Shown here: piece by piece, positions 1 through 6,897 of the stretch
How positions within the stretch are numbered: the first letter of the stretch is position 1
How the letters are laid out: the number at the start of each line of letters is the position of its first letter
Origin: Eubacteriales Family XIII. Incertae Sedis bacterium
GTDB lineage: Bacteria > Bacillota > Clostridia > Peptostreptococcales > Anaerovoracaceae
DNA length: 9,201 bases
Direction of reading: 5' to 3'
Assembly: GCA_031287295.1 (NCBI GenBank)
Contig: JAITTH010000001.1
Location: forward strand, 1-9,201
Position numbers and translations under genes: made by a program
The notes under the pieces: generated by a model
What the model was told of the DNA's origin: nothing
Databases searched by the model: none
The model's input: the letters and a program-made list of their open reading frames with translations, nothing else

Positions 1-257
1 CACATAGCAACAAGGTCTTGCCCTACGGTATCGTGCTTCTTCATCAGTATGGCGATCTTGAGTTTTGTTCCGACGCCATCCGATCCGGCAACAAGGACCG
101 GCTCTCCGATTCCTGAAAGATCCGGCTTATATAAACTTCCGAATCCACCGATTCCGGTCAGGACGTTTTTATCGAAAGTCTTCTTTACATGTTCTTTCAT
201 GAGATCGACGGCACGAGCACCTTCGTGGGTGTCAACCCCGGCGGATTTATAATCCAA
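1..257 (-). CDS. purM: PurM, phosphoribosylformylglycinamidine cyclo-ligase (AIR synthetase), N-terminal part
   Basis: PurM closes the imidazole ring: it converts FGAM and ATP to AIR, step 5 of de novo purine synthesis, in the cytoplasm. Only the first 85 codons are present; the gene continues past the left edge. The visible part begins DYKSAGVDTHEGARAVDLM, the usual PurM N-terminus, followed by GIGGFG (residues 35-40), the glycine-rich GSDGVGTKLK (58-67) that helps form the nucleotide site, and HDTVGQDLVAM (75-85). The start is a TTG at 257-255. It lies 7 bases after AGGAAGGGG and just after an in-frame stop (the purC TAA), so no upstream start is possible. The next in-frame ATG is codon 20, which would remove the conserved N-terminus. 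It follows purC by 15 bases and is clearly the last visible gene of the pur operon. The TTG start may lower its expression relative to its neighbours (inference). Confidence 0.95.
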   Translation of the reverse strand, partial: MDYKSAGVDTHEGARAVDLMKEHVKKTFDKNVLTGIGGFGSLYKPDLSGIGEPVLVAGSDGVGTKLKIAILMKKHDTVGQDLVAM

Positions 258-273
258 TGATGAACCCCTTCCT
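258..273 (-). promoter_or_regulatory. Ribosome-binding site deciding the TTG start of purM
   Basis: On the minus strand AGGAAGGGG at 273-265 is followed by seven bases and then TTG at 257-255. The first base of the site is the last base of the purC stop codon, so translation of purM is probably coupled to the end of purC. No ATG or GTG lies in frame between the purC stop and this TTG. Confidence 0.8.
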
Positions 274-986
274 TATTTTGTGTTTTGCACGCGTGCCAAC
301 ACTGCTTGGTACGTTTCTTCAACATTTCCAAGATCGCGACGGAAACGGTCTTTGTCCATCTTTTCGTTTGTCTCAACATCCCACAAACGGCAAGTGTCGG
401 GTGATATTTCGTCGGCAAGAATAATAACCCCATCCGACGTCTTCCCAAACTCGATCTTAAAATCGATAAGCTTCAGTCCTTTTTCGAGGAAGAACGCTTT
501 CAATATTTCATTGACTTTATGCGCATATGCGCTCACCTTCGCCAGTTCTTCTTTTGTCGCAATGCCAAGCGCAAGCACGTGATCCTCATTGATGAGCGGA
601 TCGCCAAGGGCATCCTCTTTCAGCGAAAATTCGAGCGTAGATTGTAGGAGTGCCGTGCCTTCCTCTACGCCATAACGTTTCGAAAAGGAACCGGCTGCCA
701 CATTGCGTATGATGACCTCGAGAGGAAAGATCTTAACTGCCTTCACCAATGTTTCGCGATCGGATAGCTGCTTTACGAAATGCGTAGGAACTCCGGACTC
801 TTCCAGAAGTGCGAAAATGATATCGGACATAATATTATTTACAACACCCTTGTCTGCAATCGTTCCGCGTTTTTCTCCATTAAATGCAGTCGCATCATCT
901 TTATAGGAGACGATATACAGCCCCGGATCATCCGTTGCGTAAACCTTTTTTGCTTTACCTTCATAAATTTCTTCTTTCTTTTCCAT
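273..986 (-). CDS. purC: PurC, SAICAR synthetase
   Basis: PurC joins CAIR and aspartate using ATP to give SAICAR, step 7 of IMP synthesis. The 237-residue product has the usual length of a free-standing bacterial PurC. Visible motifs are EGKAKKVY (residues 9-16) in the N-terminal ATP lobe, the first family signature FPLEVIIRNVAAGS (87-100), DFKIEFG (175-181), and the second signature LADEISPDTCRLWD (190-203), followed by a basic stretch DKDRFRRDLG (211-220). The ATG at 986-984 is preceded by GGAAAGGAA with six bases between; this site lies inside the last codons of purE. Only three bases separate the purE stop from this ATG, so the two are almost certainly translationally coupled. No purF stands between purC and purM, unlike many Bacillota operons that read purC-purF-purM. 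No truncation or missing motif is seen. Confidence 0.98.
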   Translation of the reverse strand: MEKKEEIYEGKAKKVYATDDPGLYIVSYKDDATAFNGEKRGTIADKGVVNNIMSDIIFALLEESGVPTHFVKQLSDRETLVKAVKIFPLEVIIRNVAAGSFSKRYGVEEGTALLQSTLEFSLKEDALGDPLINEDHVLALGIATKEELAKVSAYAHKVNEILKAFFLEKGLKLIDFKIEFGKTSDGVIILADEISPDTCRLWDVETNEKMDKDRFRRDLGNVEETYQAVLARVQNTK

Positions 987-989
987 GAT

Positions 990-1478
990 TTATTCCTTTC
1001 CGTTTTGAAAGTCTGCGTCTGCACGAATAATTTCTCGTTCCATATTTTCTTTGTATACACGCATTTCTTCTCGTAAGTCACTGTATTTGAGCGATAAAAT
1101 TTGCACCGCAAGCAAGGCGGCGTTTTCTGCCCCGTCAATTGCTACGGTTGCCACAGGAATGCCCTTTGGCATCTGTACGATTGAAAGCAACGAATCTAAT
1201 CCGTCAAGTGTGGAAGATTTCACGGGAAGACCAATCACCGGTATTGGCGTATAGGATGCCAATACACCTGCAAGGTGTGCCGCTTTACCAGCCGCCGCAA
1301 TAATCACTTCGATGCCCTCGGCCTCCGCGCCACTGGCATAACCTTCTGCGATGGAAGGCGTCCGGTGCGCAGAGATGATGTGTGTTTCGTAGGGTACAGC
1401 GAAAGCATCTAAAATACTCTCGGCACGCTGCACGACAGGATAGTCACTCTTGCTCCCCATTACAATTCCAACCTTCAT
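990..1478 (-). CDS. purE: PurE, class I N5-carboxyaminoimidazole ribonucleotide mutase
   Basis: PurE makes CAIR, the substrate of the next gene product PurC. The 162-residue length is normal. Motifs are the phosphate-binding GSKSD (residues 8-12), SAHRTP (36-41) whose His38 matches the catalytic histidine of the family, AAAGKAAHLAG (61-71), and the active-site loop PVKSSTLDGLDSLLSI (85-100). In class I PurE the third motif usually reads AGGAAHLPG; here Gly is replaced by Lys and Pro by Ala. From memory, the AGKAAHL form also occurs in some Bacillota, so I do not treat it as a defect. Class I PurE normally works on N5-CAIR supplied by PurK, and no purK is visible between purL and purC. The start ATG follows AGGGAGGAAAG in the 26-base gap after the purL stop. 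The start and class are well supported. Confidence 0.97.
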   Translation of the reverse strand: MKVGIVMGSKSDYPVVQRAESILDAFAVPYETHIISAHRTPSIAEGYASGAEAEGIEVIIAAAGKAAHLAGVLASYTPIPVIGLPVKSSTLDGLDSLLSIVQMPKGIPVATVAIDGAENAALLAVQILSLKYSDLREEMRVYKENMEREIIRADADFQNGKE

Positions 1479-1504
1479 CTCGTGTCTTTCCTCCCTATGC
1501 CACT

Positions 1505-4500
1505 TTATTCAAAATATCGTATGCCCGATCGAAAGATGCCGCTGTCGTAATTGCCCGGAACATTTTTATACAAATTCTTTCCGGCGCGTTCCGAATGCCC
1601 CATCTTCCCAAAGATGCGTCCATCCGGAGAAGTGATGCCTTCTACTGCAAGCAAACTGCCATTGGGATTGTATCGAATATCCATCGTTGGTGCTCCGGTT
1701 AAGCCCACATACTGCGTGGCAATCTGCCCATTTTTAACCAACGTGGCGATGACCTCATCGTTTGCAACAAAACGCCCTTCCGTATGGGAAACAGGTACCG
1801 AATGTATGTCTCCGATGTTGGCGTCCGCCAGCCAAGGCGACAGCACCGAAGCGACACGGGTTCGCACAATTTTTGATACATGCCTTCCGATCGTATTGTA
1901 GGTAAGCGTGGGGGCGGTTTCTCCGGGTGGGAGAATATGTCCGTGTGGAAGCAATCCAAGTTTGATCAGCGCTTGAAATCCGTTGCATATACCCAGCATG
2001 AGCCCATCGCGCTTCTCCAACAATTCTTCAACCACTTCCTTTATATAGGGATTGCGAAATACGGCGGTGATAAATTTCGCCGAACCGTCCGGCTCATCGC
2101 CACCGGAAAATCCGCCGGGAATCGCAATGATCTGACATTTTTTTATAACCTCTGCCATGTCTCGGATGGAACGGTCGAGATCGGTTTCATTCAAGCAAAT
2201 GAGATTGACAAGTTCTACCTCTCCGCCTGCCTCTTCAAAAGCAGCTTTTGTATCACCCTCGCAATTCGTTCCCGGAAACACCGGAATAAAGACAAGTGGC
2301 TTTGCAATGCCCGGTTTCACAATACTCTTGTTGCGTTTGGCAAACGAAATCGTTTCGGTATGGTTATCTGCATCATCACTGTTCGGAATGTCTGTCGGGT
2401 ATACGGTTTCCAGTGTAGACATCCAGCGGCTCTCCAGGACGCTGAGTTTTATGCGAACATCTGAGACACCGATTTCCTCCATATCCACTTCCAACACACT
2501 TTCGTCTATCGTCTCTCCAATGACATGATAGTCTACCTTCTTGAAGAGCGACTCCGGATCTTCCGAAGAAGGAATTTCCAAGAGCAGCGAGCCATAGTCT
2601 GTACTTGTAAGCTCTTCACGCGTTAGTCCCGTAAGGCGAGCCCCGATGCCGTTGCCAAGGGCCATCTTTGCCGCCGTCGTGAAAATCCCACCGCGTTCAA
2701 TTGTCGCCGCTGCGAGAACCTTTCCCTTGCCAATGAGCTTTCCGACTTGAATCATCGCAGCTTTATAGGCATCGTAATCGGGAATGTAATGCTCGTTTTT
2801 TTTCGATTTTACATAGATGAGACTGCTCCCGACCTCTTTGAATTCGGGAGAAATTGCCCTCTTCGCACTTCCGACCGCAACCGCGAAGGAGACCAATGTC
2901 GGCGGAACATCAAGGTGATTGAACGTGCCGGACATGCTATCTTTCCCACCGATTGCGGGAATGTCCAAATTACGCTGCACATCCAAAGCACCAAGCAGCG
3001 CGGAAAAAGGCTTTGCCCAGCGAGACGGTACTTTACCAAGTTTCTCAAAATATTCTTGGAACGTGAGGCGAATCGCCGGAAGTTCTCCGCCCATCGCCAC
3101 AATCTTTGTAATTGAATTGAGCACCGCAAAAATCGCAGAATGATAAGGACTTTGCTTTGCAATCTTTGGATCGAATCCGTACGCCATATAGGTTACCGTA
3201 TCGGTTTCGCCATTCACCACAGGTAATTTTCCCACCATACCCATTGCGGGCGTAAGCTGATACTTTCCGCCGAGCGGCATGAGTACACTGCCTCGCCCGA
3301 TGGTGCTATCGAAGTATTCGATGAGCCCCTTTCGGCTGCAAGTGGAAACCGTTCCCATGGAAGAAATGAGTGCGTCTTTGTTAAGATCGTCTTGTAACGA
3401 TGTATGAATGAACGCATCCGCTCTGAGTTCCGGTAAATCGCGCACGACGACTTCCCGTTCGGGGCGGACACCGTTTGTATCAAGGAATTCTCTTGACAAG
3501 TCAAGGATGCGTGCACCTTGCCATTTCATCCGGAAGCGTCCGGTGTCTGTAACCTTTGCAACCGAAGTAACCTCTACATTTTCTTCTTGTGCGTATTGAC
3601 GGAATTCGTCAAGACTCCAATGCGAAATGAGAACCGCCATGCGTTCCTGCGATTCGGAAAGTGCCAACTCCGTGCCATCCATACCTTCATATTTCTTAGG
3701 CACCTTATCGAGATTGACATCAATGCTCTCAGCAAGTTCTCCGATGGCAACGGCAATGCCACCGGCACCGAAATCGTTACACTTTTTAATGAGGCGCGTC
3801 ACTTCCGGTCTGCGGAAAAGCCTTTGGATGTTTCGTTCAATGAGCGGATTTCCTTTTTGGACTTCTGCGCCTGCCGTCATCACGGAGGTTTCCGTATGCG
3901 CCTTTGAAGAGCCTGTTGCACCGCCGAGACCGTCACGCCCGGTGCGCCCTCCAACGATAAGAATGCGATCACCGACCTGCGGTTTTTCACGATACACATT
4001 CTCAGCAGGTGCCGCGCCGATTACCGCGCCAATCTCCATACGTTTTGCAACGTATCCTTCATCGTAAATTTCATCGACGAGACCGGTTGCGAGACCGATT
4101 TGATTTCCGTAGGAACTATACCCTCTTGCCGCACCCTTCGCGATCTGATATTGCGCGAGTTTACCCGCGATGGTTTTCCGCACCGGTGTCCGGGGATCTC
4201 CGCCACCCGTTACACGCATTGCCTGATACACATAGGTTCGCCCGGACAGAGGGTCGCGTATTGCCCCACCAAGGCATGTTGCCGCACCCCCAAACGGCTC
4301 GATTTCAGTCGGATGATTATGGGTCTCGTTTTTAAACATCACGAGCCAGTCTTCTTTCCGTTTTTTGCCGTTAGAATCTTTTATATCCGCCTTTACGCGA
4401 ATGCTGGATGCGTTGACTTCATCCGATTCATCTAAATCTTCAAGAAGTCCCTTTTTTTTGATGTATTTTGCACCGATGGTCGCCATGTCCATCAATGTAA

Positions 4501-5314
4501 TTTCTCGCCGAGTGCCTTCCCCGTACACCTCTCGGCGCATTTCCAGATAGGCGTCGAATGCGGTTTCTATCAGTTCAACATAGGCACCTTCGCCCTCAAA
4601 ACGAATGTCTGTCAGTTCCGTCAAGAAGGTTGTATGGCGACAATGATCGGACCAATATGTATCGATTACACGAAGCTCCGTAATCGTCGGTTCGCGTTGT
4701 TCGGAGACGCGAAAATATTCCTGTGTAAACACCAAATCGCGATAGCCCATCGCGAAGCCCTTCTCGTCGAGGAAACGACGGAGCGCGGACTCTTCCATTT
4801 CACAGAACCCCTCGATGGTCTCAATCGGTCGAATTTCCTCTATCTTTCCCGATAAGGTTTTTGGCTTTTCGTCTGTCACCTCTTGGCTATCAACCGGATT
4901 GATGCAGTATTTCTTGATTTCTGCGATACGATCTTCCATCAAGTCTCCTTGCAAAACAAGAATCTTCGCAAAGGACACTAAGACATTCGCCTCCCCATGG
5001 ATAAGCTTGAGACACTGCATTGCACTGTCTGCTCGTTGATCGAATTGTCCCGGCAGATACGCGATTCCGAATACATACGCATCCGGTGGAACAATTAATT
5101 TCTCTTCCGTGATATTATCTACATTCGGCTCGGCGAAAACGTTGGTTTTTGAAGCCTCAAAAACATCGTCCTCTATATTCTCAATATCATAGCGATTGAT
5201 CACTCGAAGTGACTTCAGTGTTCCAACTCCCAGATTTTCTCTGAGTTCCGCGAGCAAACCCTGTGCTTCAGCATCGAAGCCGGGCTTTTTTTCGACAAAA
5301 ATACGTCTGATCAT
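1505..5314 (-). CDS. purL: PurL, single-chain FGAM synthase with fused glutaminase
   Basis: PurL converts FGAR, ATP and glutamine to FGAM, step 4 of purine synthesis. At 1269 residues it is the long form in which synthetase and glutaminase are one chain, so no PurS or PurQ partner is needed. The N-terminal and linker regions (1 to about 220) lead into WSDHCRHTTF (221-230). The first AIRS-like half carries FKNETHNHPTEIEPFGG (327-343) and the glycine-rich GGRTGRDGLGG (455-465). Then come NDFGAGGIAVAIGEL (513-527) and, in the second half, GGKDSMSGTF (789-798). The glutaminase domain starts near 1005 with PVFPGTNCEGDTK. Its likely triad is Cys1110 in GICNGFQ with His1240 and Glu1242 in GHSERAG, matching the known arrangement in E. 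coli PurL. The ATG follows AGAGGGAAG by two bases. Purine-rich A8 runs occur in the sense strand at 4459-4452 and 2803-2796 without breaking the frame. It is the first gene of the pur transcript, expressed from the promoter at 5427-5399. Confidence 0.98.
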   Translation of the reverse strand: MIRRIFVEKKPGFDAEAQGLLAELRENLGVGTLKSLRVINRYDIENIEDDVFEASKTNVFAEPNVDNITEEKLIVPPDAYVFGIAYLPGQFDQRADSAMQCLKLIHGEANVLVSFAKILVLQGDLMEDRIAEIKKYCINPVDSQEVTDEKPKTLSGKIEEIRPIETIEGFCEMEESALRRFLDEKGFAMGYRDLVFTQEYFRVSEQREPTITELRVIDTYWSDHCRHTTFLTELTDIRFEGEGAYVELIETAFDAYLEMRREVYGEGTRREITLMDMATIGAKYIKKKGLLEDLDESDEVNASSIRVKADIKDSNGKKRKEDWLVMFKNETHNHPTEIEPFGGAATCLGGAIRDPLSGRTYVYQAMRVTGGGDPRTPVRKTIAGKLAQYQIAKGAARGYSSYGNQIGLATGLVDEIYDEGYVAKRMEIGAVIGAAPAENVYREKPQVGDRILIVGGRTGRDGLGGATGSSKAHTETSVMTAGAEVQKGNPLIERNIQRLFRRPEVTRLIKKCNDFGAGGIAVAIGELAESIDVNLDKVPKKYEGMDGTELALSESQERMAVLISHWSLDEFRQYAQEENVEVTSVAKVTDTGRFRMKWQGARILDLSREFLDTNGVRPEREVVVRDLPELRADAFIHTSLQDDLNKDALISSMGTVSTCSRKGLIEYFDSTIGRGSVLMPLGGKYQLTPAMGMVGKLPVVNGETDTVTYMAYGFDPKIAKQSPYHSAIFAVLNSITKIVAMGGELPAIRLTFQEYFEKLGKVPSRWAKPFSALLGALDVQRNLDIPAIGGKDSMSGTFNHLDVPPTLVSFAVAVGSAKRAISPEFKEVGSSLIYVKSKKNEHYIPDYDAYKAAMIQVGKLIGKGKVLAAATIERGGIFTTAAKMALGNGIGARLTGLTREELTSTDYGSLLLEIPSSEDPESLFKKVDYHVIGETIDESVLEVDMEEIGVSDVRIKLSVLESRWMSTLETVYPTDIPNSDDADNHTETISFAKRNKSIVKPGIAKPLVFIPVFPGTNCEGDTKAAFEEAGGEVELVNLICLNETDLDRSIRDMAEVIKKCQIIAIPGGFSGGDEPDGSAKFITAVFRNPYIKEVVEELLEKRDGLMLGICNGFQALIKLGLLPHGHILPPGETAPTLTYNTIGRHVSKIVRTRVASVLSPWLADANIGDIHSVPVSHTEGRFVANDEVIATLVKNGQIATQYVGLTGAPTMDIRYNPNGSLLAVEGITSPDGRIFGKMGHSERAGKNLYKNVPGNYDSGIFRSGIRYFE

Positions 5315-5340
5315 GCTTCCCTCTGTTTCGGATAGACTCC

Positions 5341-5374
5341 AATATCGATATTTTGTTTAAAAATTCCGATAATT
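5341..5374. promoter_or_regulatory. Operator-like sequences in the purL leader
   Basis: Between the predicted pur transcription start (near 5392) and the purL ribosome-binding site lie a perfect 12-base palindrome, AATATCGATATT (5341-5352), and on the plus strand AATTCCGATAATT (5362-5374). The second fits 11 of 13 positions of the PurBox pattern AWWWCCGAACWWT that I recall for Bacillus PurR. A PurBox pair is normal for PurR, and only one half is seen, so binding by PurR is a guess. I see no purine riboswitch: the leader of roughly 78 bases is short and AU-rich, with no extended paired core. Confidence 0.3.
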
Positions 5375-5398
5375 CAAAAAATAGATTGTCTCATTTTT

Positions 5399-5427
5399 AT
5401 CATACCAAAAAAAAGCGATAGAAACAA
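5399..5427 (-). promoter_or_regulatory. Sigma-A type promoter of the purLECM operon
   Basis: On the minus strand, TTGTTT (5427-5422) and TATGAT (5404-5399) are separated by 17 bases, close to the vegetative consensus. The expected transcription start is near 5392, giving a leader of about 78 bases before the purL ATG. The spacer is mostly a T8 tract that also serves as the 3' tail of the icd terminator. Confidence 0.65.
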
Positions 5428-5431
5428 CCGC
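5407..5431 (-). terminator. Short intrinsic terminator of icd
   Basis: Twenty-five bases after the icd stop, the minus strand has GCGGT (5431-5427) able to pair with ATCGC (5419-5415), with one G-U pair and a 7-base loop, directly followed by eight T (5414-5407). The stem is only five pairs, so termination may be leaky. That would let some icd transcripts run into purL. Confidence 0.5.
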
Positions 5432-5456
5432 ATTCCAGTGGGAGATTATGGTGAAA

Positions 5457-6671
5457 TTAGAGGATTGCCGAGAGCCTCTGCCCGACCTCCAAAAGAAACG
5501 TTTCCGTATCGACTTCCTGCTTCTTTTTCAGGTTCGACAACAGGAATAGATCTCCTGTCATCACACCGTCTTCGATGGTTTTCAAAGAAGCCAACTCAAG
5601 TTTTCCTGCGAAATCAACAAGCCCCGCATTGCCATCCAATTCGCCACGTTTTCTCAATGCCCCGGACCAAGCATAAATGCTTGCCACGGAATTTGTGGAT
5701 GTCGGTTTCCCTTCAAGGTGCCGATAGTAATGTCGCTGCACCGTTCCATGTGCTGCCTCGTATTCGTAATATCCGTCGGGGGATACCAGAACGGATGTCA
5801 TCATCGCAAGACTTCCGTAAGCCGTCGCAATCATATCACTCATAACATCGCCATCATAGTTTTTACACGCCCAAATGAATCCGCCGTCCGAACGGATCAC
5901 GCGCGCAATGACATCATCGATGAGCGAATAAAAATATTCAATGCCAATGGTCGCAAATTTGCCTTTGAATTCCGAAGCATAAACTTCTTCAAAGATGTCA
6001 CGAAAACGGCGATCATAGGTTTTTGAAATTGTATCTTTCGCGCCAAACCAAAGATCCTGCCGAGTAGAAATCGCATAATTCATGCAGGCCCGCGCAAAGG
6101 AAAAGATGCTCTCGTCTGTGTTGTGCGTTCCCTGCACGATGCCATCCGTCCCAACGTATTCATGGATGAGGTGTCGTTTTTCCGTTCCGTCCGGTAGGGT
6201 AATGAGTAGTTCCGCCTTCCCACCCGCAGGAACGATGTCCTCTGTATTTTTATAGACATCACCGTAAGCATGACGCGCAATGGTAATCGATTTGCGCCAT
6301 GCCGGAAGAAAGGGTTCAACACCCTTCACAGGGATGGGTGCACGGAACACCGTTCCGTCGAGGATGGCACGAATCGTTCCGTTGGGCGATTTATACATCT
6401 GCGTGAGATTGTACTCTTTAACGCGTTCTTCGTTTGGCGTGATGGTTGCACATTTCACACCTACACCATATTTTTTTATGGCATTTGCGGCATCTTCGGT
6501 AACACGATCTTTGGTTTTTTCGCGTTCTTCAAGTCCCAAGTCGTAGTACTCGGTGTTTAAATCGAGATAGGGCAGAAGTAGAATGTCTTTGATTTTCTGC
6601 CATATGATTCGCGTCATCTCGTCTCCGTCCATCTCTACAAGTGGCGTGTTCATGGTTATTTTTCGCGTCAT
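5457..6671 (-). CDS. icd: NADP-dependent isocitrate dehydrogenase, eukaryote-like 404-residue type
   Basis: The enzyme oxidises isocitrate to 2-oxoglutarate and CO2 with NADP and a divalent metal, in the cytoplasm. The 404-residue chain aligns by eye with the homodimeric type typified by human IDH1 rather than the E. coli Icd type. Substrate-binding residues sit in KSPNGTIRAILDGTVFR (94-110) and in ARHAYGDVY (132-140), whose Arg133 matches human Arg132. Metal-binding aspartates lie in NYDGDVMSD (Asp275, Asp279). HGTVQRH (308-314) contains the Arg-His pair that selects NADP over NAD, followed by TSTNSVASIYAW (324-335). No key residue is missing. The ATG at 6671-6669 follows AAGGAG by six bases. 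It has its own extended -10 promoter and a terminator, so it is probably a single-gene unit. Its likely role is making 2-oxoglutarate for glutamate synthesis plus NADPH; no other TCA-cycle gene is visible here. Confidence 0.97.
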   Translation of the reverse strand: MTRKITMNTPLVEMDGDEMTRIIWQKIKDILLLPYLDLNTEYYDLGLEEREKTKDRVTEDAANAIKKYGVGVKCATITPNEERVKEYNLTQMYKSPNGTIRAILDGTVFRAPIPVKGVEPFLPAWRKSITIARHAYGDVYKNTEDIVPAGGKAELLITLPDGTEKRHLIHEYVGTDGIVQGTHNTDESIFSFARACMNYAISTRQDLWFGAKDTISKTYDRRFRDIFEEVYASEFKGKFATIGIEYFYSLIDDVIARVIRSDGGFIWACKNYDGDVMSDMIATAYGSLAMMTSVLVSPDGYYEYEAAHGTVQRHYYRHLEGKPTSTNSVASIYAWSGALRKRGELDGNAGLVDFAGKLELASLKTIEDGVMTGDLFLLSNLKKKQEVDTETFLLEVGQRLSAIL

Positions 6672-6711
6672 TCCAAACTCCTTCTCCTACTATGTTTCTG
6701 CATGTTTCACA

Positions 6712-6740
6712 ATTATATCACCGATTTCTTTTCTGATGAA
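6712..6740 (-). promoter_or_regulatory. Extended -10 promoter of icd
   Basis: On the minus strand TGATATAAT (6720-6712) combines a TGn extension with a perfect TATAAT. Seventeen bases upstream of the hexamer is TTCATC (6740-6735), a weak -35. A TGn extension commonly compensates for a weak -35. Transcription would start near 6705, about 34 bases before the icd ATG. Confidence 0.65.
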
Positions 6741-6862
6741 GTGATAGCAGCTGCACAAAGTCTCGCCTCAGCACAACTCACCTGCATTTTGTATCTCGAA
6801 TGCCAAGAAACCATTCTGCCAAAGCACTACCATGTTTTGTTGGGGAAATAAAAAATTGGGCG

Positions 6863-6891
6863 TTGGAAAATTTTAACATTTTTGATATACT
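6863..6891 (+). promoter_or_regulatory. Promoter of the prepilin peptidase gene, apparently giving a leaderless mRNA
   Basis: TTGGAA (6863-6868) and TATACT (6886-6891) are exactly 17 bases apart, and the -10 has a TGn extension (TGATATACT from 6883). Only six bases lie between the -10 and the ATG at 6898, so the predicted start site falls on or next to the start codon. No Shine-Dalgarno sequence is present in the interval. Confidence 0.65.
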
Positions 6892-6897
6892 GTATTC

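Noticed and set aside
4452..4459. A8 run in the purL sense strand (and another at 2796-2803) as a programmed slippage site
   Set aside because: The frame is intact through both runs, the encoded KKK residues fit a loop, and nothing useful is encoded in the shifted frames.
5315..5400. Purine or PRPP riboswitch in the purL leader
   Set aside because: The leader of about 78 bases is AU-rich and lacks the paired helices and conserved loops of known purine-sensing riboswitches.
6741..6860. Possible small gene between icd and the prepilin peptidase
   Set aside because: No open frame with a ribosome site is present; the stretch holds only a short GCAGCTGC palindrome and the flanks of the two divergent promoters.
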